A stretch of DNA of 64,000 nt from Candidatus Nanosynbacter sp. HMT-352. GTDB taxonomy: Bacteria > Patescibacteriota > Saccharimonadia > Saccharimonadales > Saccharimonadaceae. Both the position numbers and the translations under genes were made by a program. The stretch covers positions 558,001 to 622,000 of the forward strand of contig NZ_CP089290.1 of the NCBI RefSeq assembly GCF_022819385.1, read 5' to 3'. Below the pieces are notes generated by a model. That model was not told the DNA's origin, ran no database searches, and saw nothing but the letters and a program-made list of their open reading frames with translations. Shown here one piece after another: positions 18,687-26,080 of the stretch (within the stretch, counting starts at the first letter, position 1; every line of letters starts with the position of its first letter).

Positions 18687-18715
18687 ATTGTATTAAAAAT
18701 TTTTCATTTTGTCAA
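18687..18715 (-). promoter_or_regulatory. nusA operon promoter
   Basis: TTGACA (18715-18710), 17 bp, TACAAT (18692-18687) on the minus strand, giving a leader of about 85 nt before the nusA ATG. The -35 box overlaps the last codons of the nuclease gene upstream. Confidence 0.8.
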
Positions 18716-19404
18716 TTTACTTCAGTACATTTTTCCAAAATTCCCGACATTGCGTTTTTTTCAGCTTCCGTTACCCACAAGCGATATTTTCGTTTCACAG
18801 CCACTTGTCGCGCAATATATTGACATCTAAAAGGTTTATTACTCGGTAGCCAAGTCGCCGCATCGCCGTCGCCTTTGGCTTGGTTCGCTGGGCCGTCAAC
18901 CGCCAACAGATTTAACGGATCGTTCGCCAATTTCTCTCGCTCTTCTGGAGAAATTTGCTGCGCACCCTTTTGCCAAGCATCACTCAAAGCCACGACGTGA
19001 TCAATCTGAACCTTAGAGCTGGTTTTTTCGCCGCGCTGAAATTGAATTGTTTGACCGGTGTACGGATCATTCAGCACACCCGACAAAACTCGACATTTTT
19101 CATCAATTTTCTCATCCGTCAAATCTCGAGCCAGAATCACTTCCCGCACAGAGCAGCCGTTAATTTTACCCCAGCCATTGCCGAATTGCTTTCTGGAATA
19201 ACCAGTTTTTGGCGCACGTCCTTTAACTTCTATCTTTTCCAATTCTACTTTGGCGTTCGAATTGCCAAATAATTCTCGTTGAGTTGAAGCTTGAATTGTC
19301 TGAGGCTCGGGTTGTGAAATTCGCGAAGCCCAAACCGCCACGCCGACTATCAGAATTACCAGCGCAATCACCACTTGCCGACGTCGTATTTTATTCACCC
19401 TCAT
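18712..19404 (-). CDS. Secreted/anchored HNH nuclease (DUF1524, GmrSD C-terminal type)
   Basis: A 230-aa protein with basic N-terminus and a signal-anchor (VVIALVILIVGVAVWASRI). The catalytic part contains IDHVVALSDAW (DHxxxL, the HNH-type metal and base residues), NDPLNLLAV and NQAKGDGDAATWLP, as in DUF1524 nucleases. Because the nuclease domain is outside the membrane it probably degrades external DNA or RNA. A nucleotide-scavenging role would suit a bacterium lacking nucleotide synthesis, which is an inference. Leaderless, divergent from the aminopeptidase gene through one palindromic -10 box. Confidence 0.82.
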   Translation of the reverse strand: MRVNKIRRRQVVIALVILIVGVAVWASRISQPEPQTIQASTQRELFGNSNAKVELEKIEVKGRAPKTGYSRKQFGNGWGKINGCSVREVILARDLTDEKIDEKCRVLSGVLNDPYTGQTIQFQRGEKTSSKVQIDHVVALSDAWQKGAQQISPEEREKLANDPLNLLAVDGPANQAKGDGDAATWLPSNKPFRCQYIARQVAVKRKYRLWVTEAEKNAMSGILEKCTEVN

Positions 19405-19410
19405 GGCTGT

Positions 19411-19418
19411 ATTATAAT
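19411..19418. promoter_or_regulatory. Shared palindromic -10 box for two divergent leaderless genes
   Basis: ATTATAAT is its own reverse complement. Read rightward TATAAT ends 6 nt before the ATG at 19425. Read leftward it ends 6 nt before the ATG at 19404. The two start codons are only 20 bp apart, so one 8-bp box sets both starts symmetrically. Confidence 0.75.
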
Positions 19419-19424
19419 TAAACT

Positions 19425-21926
19425 ATGACTAAAGTTCCACGCCTACTCGACACATTCACACCAAATCATTACAACTTAACTCTCGATTTAACGCGCGCCG
19501 AGGAAAAAGAATTTTCTGGCACAGTTATCATTTCTGGCGAGTCCACCAGCGAATCAATTTCGCTACATTCCAAAGGCTTAACAGTTCAATCAGCCACAAT
19601 CGACAATCAGCCCGCCGACGTTTCATTTGGTGAGTTTGACGAATTGAGATTATTTCAACCTGAACTTAAAAGCGGCAACCACATAGTTTGTATCAATTTT
19701 TCCGGAACCATCACCGACGCAATGCACGGCTTGTATCCTTGTTATTTTACTCACGACGGCGTTAAAAAACAGCTTTTCGCAACTCAATTTGAATCACACC
19801 ACGCCCGCGAAGTTTTCCCTTGCGTTGACGAACCAGCCGCCAAAGCTGAATATGATTTGACACTGGTCACCCGAACAGGAATAACAGTTTTAGGAAATAT
19901 GCCCGTAAAAAGCGAAGAAGAAAACGGCGATTCACTCACAACAACTTTCGAGAAAACCCCACGAATGAGCAGTTATCTTCTGGCTTTCGTCATCGGTGAA
20001 TTGCACAAAAAATCTGCCCACACCAAATCTGGCGTCGAGATTAACGTCTGGGCAACGCCAGCTCAGAATGAAAATACCTTAGATTTTGCGCTAGACATCG
20101 CCACTCGTTCAATTGATTTTTATGATGAATATTTCGGCGTCAAATACCCATTGCCAAAATCCGACCACGTCGCTCTTCCCGATTTTTCCTCTGGCGCCAT
20201 GGAAAACTGGGGTTTAATCACTTACCGAGAAAGTTGTTTGCTTGCGGACCCGGAATTGACTCCAGAATCATCCAGACGATTTATCGCGACTGTGATTGCG
20301 CACGAACTTAGCCATCAATGGTTTGGCAATCTCGTTACCATGAATTGGTGGAATGATTTATGGCTCAACGAAAGCTTTGCCAATATGATGGAATATGTAG
20401 CAATTGACGCGCTCCAGCCGGATTGGCATATGTGGGAAGATTTTGCCACGAATGAAGTAACGACCGCGCTCAGGCGCGACAGCTTGGACGGCGTTCAATC
20501 AGTTCAAGCCGACGTCAATCACCCAGATGAAATCAGCACTTTGTTCGACCCAGCAATCGTCTACGCCAAAGGCGGACGGCTGCTTGTTATGGTTAGAAAA
20601 CTTATCGGTGAAGAAGCGTTTCGCGCTGGTCTTAAATCATATTTTGAAAAATTCGCGTATAAAAACACCGTCGGAAATGACTTATGGCAAGAATTGGAAT
20701 CAGCGAGTGGTCAGCCAATCGTCAATCTAATGAACACTTGGATTTCCCAACCTGGCCTTCCTGTCATATCAGTTTCAACCAGTCACAACGCGGCGATTTT
20801 AAGTCAGGAACGATTCTTCATCGGCGAGCACCAACCATCCGACGCGTTATGGCCGATTCCATTATTCGCAAACCAACCGCTTGACGTAAAAATCTTGGAT
20901 CAAAAAGAAACCACCGTTTCTATTGAAAAGCCATTGCAATTAAACTGCGGCTTAAGCGCCCACTTCGTCACCAAATATGACGAATCCACTCGCGAATATT
21001 TATTGAAAAACATTACAGAGTTGCCAACCCTGGATAAGATTTGCATCTTACAGGACGCGACAATACTCGCCCGCGCTGGATTTGAAAATTCGGCGTCACT
21101 ACTTCCATTGGCATTGTCGCTAAAAACCGAAACCAACGAAAAAGTCTTCGGTATGGCGGCCGGCGCTTTGACGGAACTGCGAAAATTCGTCGATGACAAT
21201 GACACCGCCAGAGATTCATTAAAGAAAATTTCTGGAGAATTTGCGCGCGCCACATTTGAGGAATTGGGCTGGGACGAAAAAGCTGGCGAATCGGACGACG
21301 ACCGCGAACGACGCACCACGGCTTTGAGTTTGATGATATATAGCGAAGATGAAGAAGTTTTGAATGAGGCGAAAACGCGATTTGATAACAATAAACTGGA
21401 AGACTTACCGACAGAAATTCGAGCTTTAATTATCAGCACAAACGTAAGACATTTCGAGACGCCAGAGATGATTGAAAATCTCTTTGCCACGTATAAAAAC
21501 ACGCCGTCAAATGACCTGCAGAATGATATTGCAATTGGACTGACTTCCACCAAAAACCCTGAAACAGCAGAAAAAATTCTTGCCAATATTAAAGATTCCA
21601 ATATTATCCGCCCACAAGACGCCAGCCGTTGGTTTGTGTATTTGATTCGCACCAGAGAAAGCCGCCAGATTGCTTGGAATTGGCTAAAGGAGAACTGGGC
21701 GTGGGTCGAAGGTACGTTTGGCGAAGATAAAAGTTACGACGATTTCATTCGCTATGCGGCCACAGCCCTACTGACAACCGACGAACTTAACGACTTTCAA
21801 CAATTCTTTGAGCCGATGATGGATATTCCAGCCCTCACCAGAGCGATTAAGCTGGGAATTACCGAAATATCCGCGCGAGTTGAGCTGATTAAACGAGACA
21901 AAGAGGCGGTTATTTCCGCGTTGTAA
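19425..21926 (+). CDS. M1-family aminopeptidase (aminopeptidase N type)
   Basis: An 833-aa zinc aminopeptidase that removes N-terminal residues from peptides. N-terminal beta domain, then GAMENWGL (substrate N-terminus recognition) and HELSHQWFGNLV followed 18 residues later by NESFA, giving the HExxH-x18-E zinc site. The C-terminal helical ERAP1-like domain (about 520-833) is complete. No signal peptide, so it works on peptides already in the cytosol, useful for an organism living on amino acids from others. Leaderless start. No strong terminator follows before the cassette at 21955. Confidence 0.93.
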   Translation: MTKVPRLLDTFTPNHYNLTLDLTRAEEKEFSGTVIISGESTSESISLHSKGLTVQSATIDNQPADVSFGEFDELRLFQPELKSGNHIVCINFSGTITDAMHGLYPCYFTHDGVKKQLFATQFESHHAREVFPCVDEPAAKAEYDLTLVTRTGITVLGNMPVKSEEENGDSLTTTFEKTPRMSSYLLAFVIGELHKKSAHTKSGVEINVWATPAQNENTLDFALDIATRSIDFYDEYFGVKYPLPKSDHVALPDFSSGAMENWGLITYRESCLLADPELTPESSRRFIATVIAHELSHQWFGNLVTMNWWNDLWLNESFANMMEYVAIDALQPDWHMWEDFATNEVTTALRRDSLDGVQSVQADVNHPDEISTLFDPAIVYAKGGRLLVMVRKLIGEEAFRAGLKSYFEKFAYKNTVGNDLWQELESASGQPIVNLMNTWISQPGLPVISVSTSHNAAILSQERFFIGEHQPSDALWPIPLFANQPLDVKILDQKETTVSIEKPLQLNCGLSAHFVTKYDESTREYLLKNITELPTLDKICILQDATILARAGFENSASLLPLALSLKTETNEKVFGMAAGALTELRKFVDDNDTARDSLKKISGEFARATFEELGWDEKAGESDDDRERRTTALSLMIYSEDEEVLNEAKTRFDNNKLEDLPTEIRALIISTNVRHFETPEMIENLFATYKNTPSNDLQNDIAIGLTSTKNPETAEKILANIKDSNIIRPQDASRWFVYLIRTRESRQIAWNWLKENWAWVEGTFGEDKSYDDFIRYAATALLTTDELNDFQQFFEPMMDIPALTRAIKLGITEISARVELIKRDKEAVISAL

Positions 21927-21954
21927 ATAATTTGGTCGCATTATTTTACGGTTT

Positions 21955-21996
21955 TTGACAAAATCTATTGACATTTTATTTTATTAGTGATATAAA
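21955..21996 (+). promoter_or_regulatory. Cassette 1 promoter with upstream TTGACA repeat
   Basis: TTGACA (21968-21973), 17 bp, TATAAA (21991-21996). A second TTGACA lies 13 nt upstream (21955-21960), the same spacing as in cassette 4 (49237 and 49250), and the joined context TTGACAAAA-N4-ATTGACATTT is shared between the two. Confidence 0.75.
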
Positions 21997-22003
21997 TGAA
22001 TAC

Positions 22004-22196
22004 AGCTTTCATTGACAAGTCGAGTAAATCCTTGTCCGAAAGCGCACCTTGACAAGTTGAGAGAGTTTATAAACTGGAGGTGAGATTTTGCGATATTTTA
22101 AGAAGTATCCCGAAACCTCATTTTCGGTCGTGCCATCCGGGCGTCGATCAGTGCTTCCAGCACGGGCGTTCGCCCAGATGAGGAGAGAGTTTGACC
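22004..22196 (+). ncRNA. Cassette 1 structured leader RNA
   Basis: The presumed transcript opens with AGCTTTC. GCTTTC/GAAAGC and inner GACAAG/CTTGTC form a hairpin at 22005-22043. A second GACAAG at 22051 competes for the same CTTGTC, and the 17 nt at 22051-22067 are also complementary to the 3' trailer at 22645-22660. Further hairpins: CCGAAA/TTTCGG (about 22113-22132), GTGC/GCAC (22151-22163), GGGCG/CGCCC (22164-22175), then an AGGAG ribosome site. Mutually exclusive pairings give it a switch-like look. No known riboswitch class was recognised. Confidence 0.5.
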
Positions 22197-22607
22197 ATGT
22201 CTATCATTACGAAAGATATCGTTGAAGAACGTAAGACAGCCCTCGCCAGAAAGAATGAGGCGGAGAGGCAAGAAATAGAAATATTTCTTCGCCCCGACAA
22301 CCTAGCGTCAATCGCTGCACATCTCAGCCTTCTGGTCAGGAAATACTATCTTGATCATGGCAGGTACCCCGGCATCCAACTAGTTGATACTCCAACAGTT
22401 ACATGGTCAGTTGTATGTAGCGAGGAATGCAAAATCAAACTGCTACAGAAGCTCAGGCAGGTTGATGATCGTATTCAAGACGTAAGTTTTGAATACGACG
22501 GCCGGGGAGGCTGGGTCCCCGACTGGCAGAAGAGCACACACACTCCGGGATCGGCTATCGTACATGTACGATTTGACATCCAAAGGCTAGATGTTCTAGA
22601 TATCTAG
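22197..22607 (+). CDS. Cassette 1 orphan soluble protein
   Basis: A 136-aa protein with no signal or membrane segment. The N-terminal 30 residues form a charged helix (Glu/Lys/Arg rich). The middle has a hydrophobic helix (IAAHLSLLVRKYYLDHGRYPG) and a short beta-rich end. Two Cys are in CSEEC. No family recognised. The ATG at 22197 is 11-12 nt from AGGAG, and a TTG at 22191 in the same frame is closer and remains possible. It has its own promoter and terminator between two convergent host genes, like the three other cassettes. Confidence 0.7.
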   Translation: MSIITKDIVEERKTALARKNEAERQEIEIFLRPDNLASIAAHLSLLVRKYYLDHGRYPGIQLVDTPTVTWSVVCSEECKIKLLQKLRQVDDRIQDVSFEYDGRGGWVPDWQKSTHTPGSAIVHVRFDIQRLDVLDI

Positions 22608-22616
22608 TCCCCTAAA

Positions 22617-22667
22617 CGAACATGGCGAGTCTGTAGAGACTCCCAACTCTCTCACTTGTCATGTTCG
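22617..22667 (+). terminator. Cassette 1 branched 3' hairpin
   Basis: CGAACATG/CATGTTCG closes a structure that contains the inner hairpin GAGTCT-GTAG-AGACTC (22627-22642) and the segment complementary to the leader (22645-22660). It lies 10 nt after the stop codon. There is no long T-run, so it may protect the 3' end as much as terminate. Confidence 0.6.
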
Positions 22668-22720
22668 CTCCATAGATGCGTGTCTATGCTGATGAGTCGA
22701 AAACGACGAAAGCGAACAAT

Positions 22721-23710
22721 TTATTCCAACACCACACACTCTTCAACTACGGGCGGATTTCCATCGACAGAAATTGCCAGCATTTGCATATCACAGCTTT
22801 CATACTGCGCATTTTTAGAAATGAATATTTCAGCAGCAAAGCGCATTTGTTGCTGTTTTTTATTTGTAATTGCCGCCAAGCCATCGCCGAAATTGTCATT
22901 TTTCCGATATTTGACCTCTGTAAAATATAAAACATTGTCTTTTTTACTAACAATATCAATTTCGCAATATCGCGTTCGCCAATTCCGTTCTATGATCTCA
23001 TGACCATCAGCCACCAACCAATCCGCCGCCGCCTGCTCACCTTTATCGCCAATTTGACGCGTCGTGTCTTTTTGCTGGTTTTTAGATTTTCCGTCATCAG
23101 ATACATTCTGCGAATTCGCCTCAACATTAGCATATTTAGCCAACGGCGCAAAACTCAGCCGATGCAGCGGAGTTACGCCCAGATTATCAATAGCCGCTCG
23201 GTGCTTCGCCACTCCATAACCAACGTGTGAAGAAAAATCATATCCCGGATAAATATTATCCTGCTCTGCCATAAATTTATCACGAGCCACCTTAGCAATA
23301 ATCGACGCCGCCGAAACACTCGGAATCAGACCATCGGCTTTCGCTATAATTGTTACGTACTTTTCTAGCAGTGTACCCGCCAAAAAATTGACCGTCCCAT
23401 CGATAATAATCTCATCAAACTTCGAGCCGCTTTTCTGGCATTTCGCTTGAATTTCTTTGACTGCGCGCCGCGTAGCCAACTTAAGCGCCTCGCTCATTCC
23501 TATTTCATCCAGCTCCTCAGCAGAAACCCAACCCAACGCCCAAGCCGATGCTTGCTCGCGAATTTCCTCATCAAGCAATTCACGTCGTTTTTTGGTCAAT
23601 TTTTTACTATCATCAAGCCCTTCAATTTCAGCGCCGCCCAAAACCACCGCACCAATCACCAACGGTCCAGCCCACGCGCCGCGCCCGACTTCGTCAATTC
23701 CCAGAATCAC
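22721..23710 (-). CDS. rnhB: RNase HII fused to a YraN/UPF0102 nuclease-like domain
   Basis: A 329-aa fusion. Residues 1 to about 190 are RNase HII, which cuts RNA in RNA-DNA hybrids: GIDEVGRGAWAGPL with catalytic Asp/Glu, the later Asp of DGTVNFL, and SAASIIAKVARD. After a polar linker (about 195-215) comes a full UPF0102/YraN domain (IGDKGEQAAADWLVADGHEI, then CEIDIVSKKDNVLYFTEVKYR, the restriction-endonuclease-like ExD/ExK core). The two are separate neighbouring genes in many bacteria. Start is GTG, overlapping the upstream gene by 17 nt. Confidence 0.88.
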   Translation of the reverse strand: MILGIDEVGRGAWAGPLVIGAVVLGGAEIEGLDDSKKLTKKRRELLDEEIREQASAWALGWVSAEELDEIGMSEALKLATRRAVKEIQAKCQKSGSKFDEIIIDGTVNFLAGTLLEKYVTIIAKADGLIPSVSAASIIAKVARDKFMAEQDNIYPGYDFSSHVGYGVAKHRAAIDNLGVTPLHRLSFAPLAKYANVEANSQNVSDDGKSKNQQKDTTRQIGDKGEQAAADWLVADGHEIIERNWRTRYCEIDIVSKKDNVLYFTEVKYRKNDNFGDGLAAITNKKQQQMRFAAEIFISKNAQYESCDMQMLAISVDGNPPVVEECVVLE

Positions 23711-24191
23711 CCGACAATCTTCCCTTTTTCGTCATAAAATCAGCAATAATCCAGCCAATCCAAACCGTTGCCGCGCCTAATGTATTCGCCAAAATATCCC
23801 AATTTGTGTCGTCCAATTTTATGTTCGCCAAGCCCACCTTGACCATAAATAATTCCGCCAACTCATTAATACAACCCAGCGCCGAGACTAAAGCAAATAC
23901 TGAAAACGTCATCACCAGCCAATACACTCGCCACTTCATCGACGAAACCAAATACGCCCAGAATAGCCCCGTAAATAGCCCACCGCCCACAAAGTGCGTC
24001 GTAAAACTAGTATCCTGCCCGTCAATTAACGGCGATGGCAAATACCAAGATATGAAAAACAACAAACACGCTACGTAGAGTAGCCAGCGATATTTTCGCT
24101 CATTATCAAAGCCGTTTTTCTTCAAAACATAAGGAGCCACCACAGCTAAAATCGTCGGAACAAGGACGGATATATAATGAAATATTGCCAT
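23694..24191 (-). CDS. VanZ-like multi-pass membrane protein
   Basis: A 165-aa membrane protein with about five hydrophobic helices (for example IFHYISVLVPTILAVVAPYVL and VYWLVMTFSVFALVSALG). The motif CINELAELF followed by DTNWDILANTLGA resembles the E(L/I)xQ..D..D.xxNxxGa pattern of VanZ-like and DUF2238 proteins, whose biochemical role is unclear. It overlaps the RNase HII gene, so both are one transcript. Naming is tentative. Confidence 0.6.
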   Translation of the reverse strand: MAIFHYISVLVPTILAVVAPYVLKKNGFDNERKYRWLLYVACLLFFISWYLPSPLIDGQDTSFTTHFVGGGLFTGLFWAYLVSSMKWRVYWLVMTFSVFALVSALGCINELAELFMVKVGLANIKLDDTNWDILANTLGAATVWIGWIIADFMTKKGRLSGDSGN

Positions 24192-24211
24192 ATTGAGATT
24201 ATAACATGAGA

Positions 24212-24240
24212 AAACCGCCTCAGATTAAGAGACGGTTTTA
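24212..24240 (-). terminator. rplS terminator
   Basis: AAAACCG-C-CTC and GAG-A-CGGTTTT pair around AGATTAA. On the minus strand the stem ends in a TTTTC run, 20 nt after the rplS stop codon. Confidence 0.75.
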
Positions 24241-24259
24241 ACAATAGACCAATTGACAA

Positions 24260-24781
24260 TTACGCGTCTTTATGGCGAGCTGCAACTTCGGCAGCCTTAG
24301 CGTCAAGTTCAGCCTGAGCGGCATCTTTTTCAGCTTGTTTTGCAGCAGCAGCCTGAGCAGCCTCTTCCTTCAAGCGTTCAGCTTCCGCTTCTGCCTTAGC
24401 GTCATGAATGTCATTAACAGCAGCGCGATCGAAATTCTTAGCCGTCAAGCGAGCTGACTTACCGCTACGCTGGCGAAGGAAGCTCAAGAACTTGCGACGA
24501 ACCTTAGCGCGACGAACAATCTCGATCTTCTCAATTAGCGGACTGTGTATCAAGAATGACTTTTCAACGCCAACGCCTGAAGCAATCTTTCGAACCGTAA
24601 TTCGTGATGTGTGTGATTTTTTATTGTCGGTGCGGATGACAACACCCTCGAACATCTGAATACGCTCTTTGTTGCCTTCCTTAATTTTCTGGTAAACGCG
24701 AACTGTGTCACCGCTGCGAGCATCGACAACTGCTTGCTTTTTTTGTGCTTGGTTGATTTTGTTGATTAAATCAAAACTCAT
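24260..24781 (-). CDS. rplS: Ribosomal protein bL19 with charged C-terminal extension
   Basis: A 173-aa bL19 (usual length about 115), which lies at the interface of the two ribosomal subunits. The core (residues 1 to about 115) has SGDTVRVYQKIKEGNKERIQMFEGVVI and ESF-type SFLIHSPLIEKIEIVRRAKVRRKF. Residues from about 125 onward form an Ala/Glu/Lys-rich helix (AAQAAAAKQAEKDAAQAE) that is not part of the standard protein. Such low-complexity tails may contact other ribosomal parts, which is an inference. A structured leader precedes it. Confidence 0.95.
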   Translation of the reverse strand: MSFDLINKINQAQKKQAVVDARSGDTVRVYQKIKEGNKERIQMFEGVVIRTDNKKSHTSRITVRKIASGVGVEKSFLIHSPLIEKIEIVRRAKVRRKFLSFLRQRSGKSARLTAKNFDRAAVNDIHDAKAEAEAERLKEEAAQAAAAKQAEKDAAQAELDAKAAEVAARHKDA

Positions 24782-24882
24782 AATTTTTCCTATCTTCCGA
24801 ACTCGCTCCGACTGGCCACGCAGTTGTACCTCTGCGGCTCCACGTCAAACAAGGCTCGAATATTTAACTCTCGTACAATTAC
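24782..24882 (-). ncRNA. Structured rplS leader, possible L19 autoregulatory site
   Basis: On the minus strand the roughly 100-nt leader contains GCCGCAG and CTGCGTGGC pairing around AGGTACAA, bracketed by complementary GGAG/CTCC-like segments, shortly before a weak AGGA ribosome site. Ribosomal-protein leaders often bind their own product. I cannot match it to a described L19 leader motif. Confidence 0.4.
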
Positions 24883-24887
24883 ATAAG

Positions 24888-24916
24888 ATAATAACACAAA
24901 TCTGAAGAAATATCAA
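24888..24916 (-). promoter_or_regulatory. rplS promoter
   Basis: TTGATA (24916-24911), 17 bp, TATTAT (24893-24888) on the minus strand. Confidence 0.7.
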
Positions 24917-24944
24917 TTAAATAAAATTGGAGTATAATATAGTT

Positions 24945-26078
24945 ATGGATTACAATAAATTAGCACTCGAACTACACGAAAAATACAAAGGTAAAATTAC
25001 GACCAGCCTCAGAGATAAAGAGGAGCTTAATCGCGACAAGCTTAGCGCTTATTACAGCCCTGGCGTCGGCGCAGTCAGTCAAGCAATTGCCGAAAATCCA
25101 GCCGATTTACCAAAATACACTTGGACAAACAATCTAGTCGCCGTAATCTCAGACGGCTCAGCAATTTTGGGCTTAGGCAATTTGGGACCAAAAGCCGCCA
25201 TGCCAGTTATGGAAGGAAAAGCTTTGCTATTTAAGCATTTTGCCGATGTCGACGCAGTGCCAATTGTGTTAGACGTTCATGAACCAGAAGAAATCATTGC
25301 CACAGTTAAAGCCATCGCGCCAAGCTTCGGCGCTATCAACCTCGAAGATATCGCCGCACCAAAATGCTTTGAAATTGAAGAGCGATTAAAGGCAGAATTA
25401 GATATTCCAGTCTTCCACGACGACCAACACGGTACGGCTGTCGTTGTGTTGGCGGGCTTAATTAATGCCGCTAAATTGACAGGACGAAACCTAGCAGATT
25501 GCAAATTCGTAGTCATCGGCGCGGGCGCAGCTGGCACAGCAATCATCAAATTGTTAAACCTTTACGGAGCAAAAAACATCGTAGCGGTGGATAGCCGAGG
25601 AATTGTCGGAAAATCACGCACAGATTTGAACGCTGAAAAAACCGCGCTACTAGAATATGTCGATGCATCACAATCTGGCTCAATTGAAGACGCTATCACT
25701 GACGCAGACGTATTCATCGGCGTATCGCGCGCAGGACTTCTCACTCCAGAATTAGTCAAAAAAATGGCGAAAGATCCAATCGTATTCGCACTAGCAAATC
25801 CTGTTCCAGAAATTATGCCAGATGTCGCCAAACAAGCCGGTGTCGCAATCATCGGTACGGGTCGTAGCGACTTCCCAAATCAGGTCAACAACTCTCTGGC
25901 ATTCCCTGGAATTTTCCGCGGCGCATTAGATCACGGAGTTAAGAAAATCACCGATCAGCACAAATTAGCGGCCGCCGAAGCGCTAGCTAACCTGGTCGAA
26001 AATCCAACCGTCGATAAAGTCGTCCCAACTGCATTTGATGAGGGTGTTGTTGAAGCTATTGCAAATGTCATTAGATAA
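24945..26078 (+). CDS. NAD(P)-dependent malic enzyme
   Basis: A 377-aa malic enzyme (short bacterial type) converting malate to pyruvate and CO2 with reduction of NAD(P). It has YSPGVGAVSQAIAENP, the Tyr and Lys region TNNLVAVISDGSAILGLGNLGPKAAMPVMEGKA split over the catalytic lobe, FHDDQHGTA metal site, and the Rossmann GAGAAGTAI. The ATG at 24945 is chosen because TATAAT at 24933-24938 is exactly 6 nt upstream (leaderless); the frame extends 6 codons further but that overlaps the promoter. It converges with the orphan gene at 26081. Confidence 0.93.
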   Translation: MDYNKLALELHEKYKGKITTSLRDKEELNRDKLSAYYSPGVGAVSQAIAENPADLPKYTWTNNLVAVISDGSAILGLGNLGPKAAMPVMEGKALLFKHFADVDAVPIVLDVHEPEEIIATVKAIAPSFGAINLEDIAAPKCFEIEERLKAELDIPVFHDDQHGTAVVVLAGLINAAKLTGRNLADCKFVVIGAGAAGTAIIKLLNLYGAKNIVAVDSRGIVGKSRTDLNAEKTALLEYVDASQSGSIEDAITDADVFIGVSRAGLLTPELVKKMAKDPIVFALANPVPEIMPDVAKQAGVAIIGTGRSDFPNQVNNSLAFPGIFRGALDHGVKKITDQHKLAAAEALANLVENPTVDKVVPTAFDEGVVEAIANVIR

Positions 26079-26080
26079 GC

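Noticed and set aside
20900-21652. 250-aa frame antisense to the aminopeptidase
   Set aside because: Long but Ser-rich shadow of a well-supported gene, without promoter or ribosome site.
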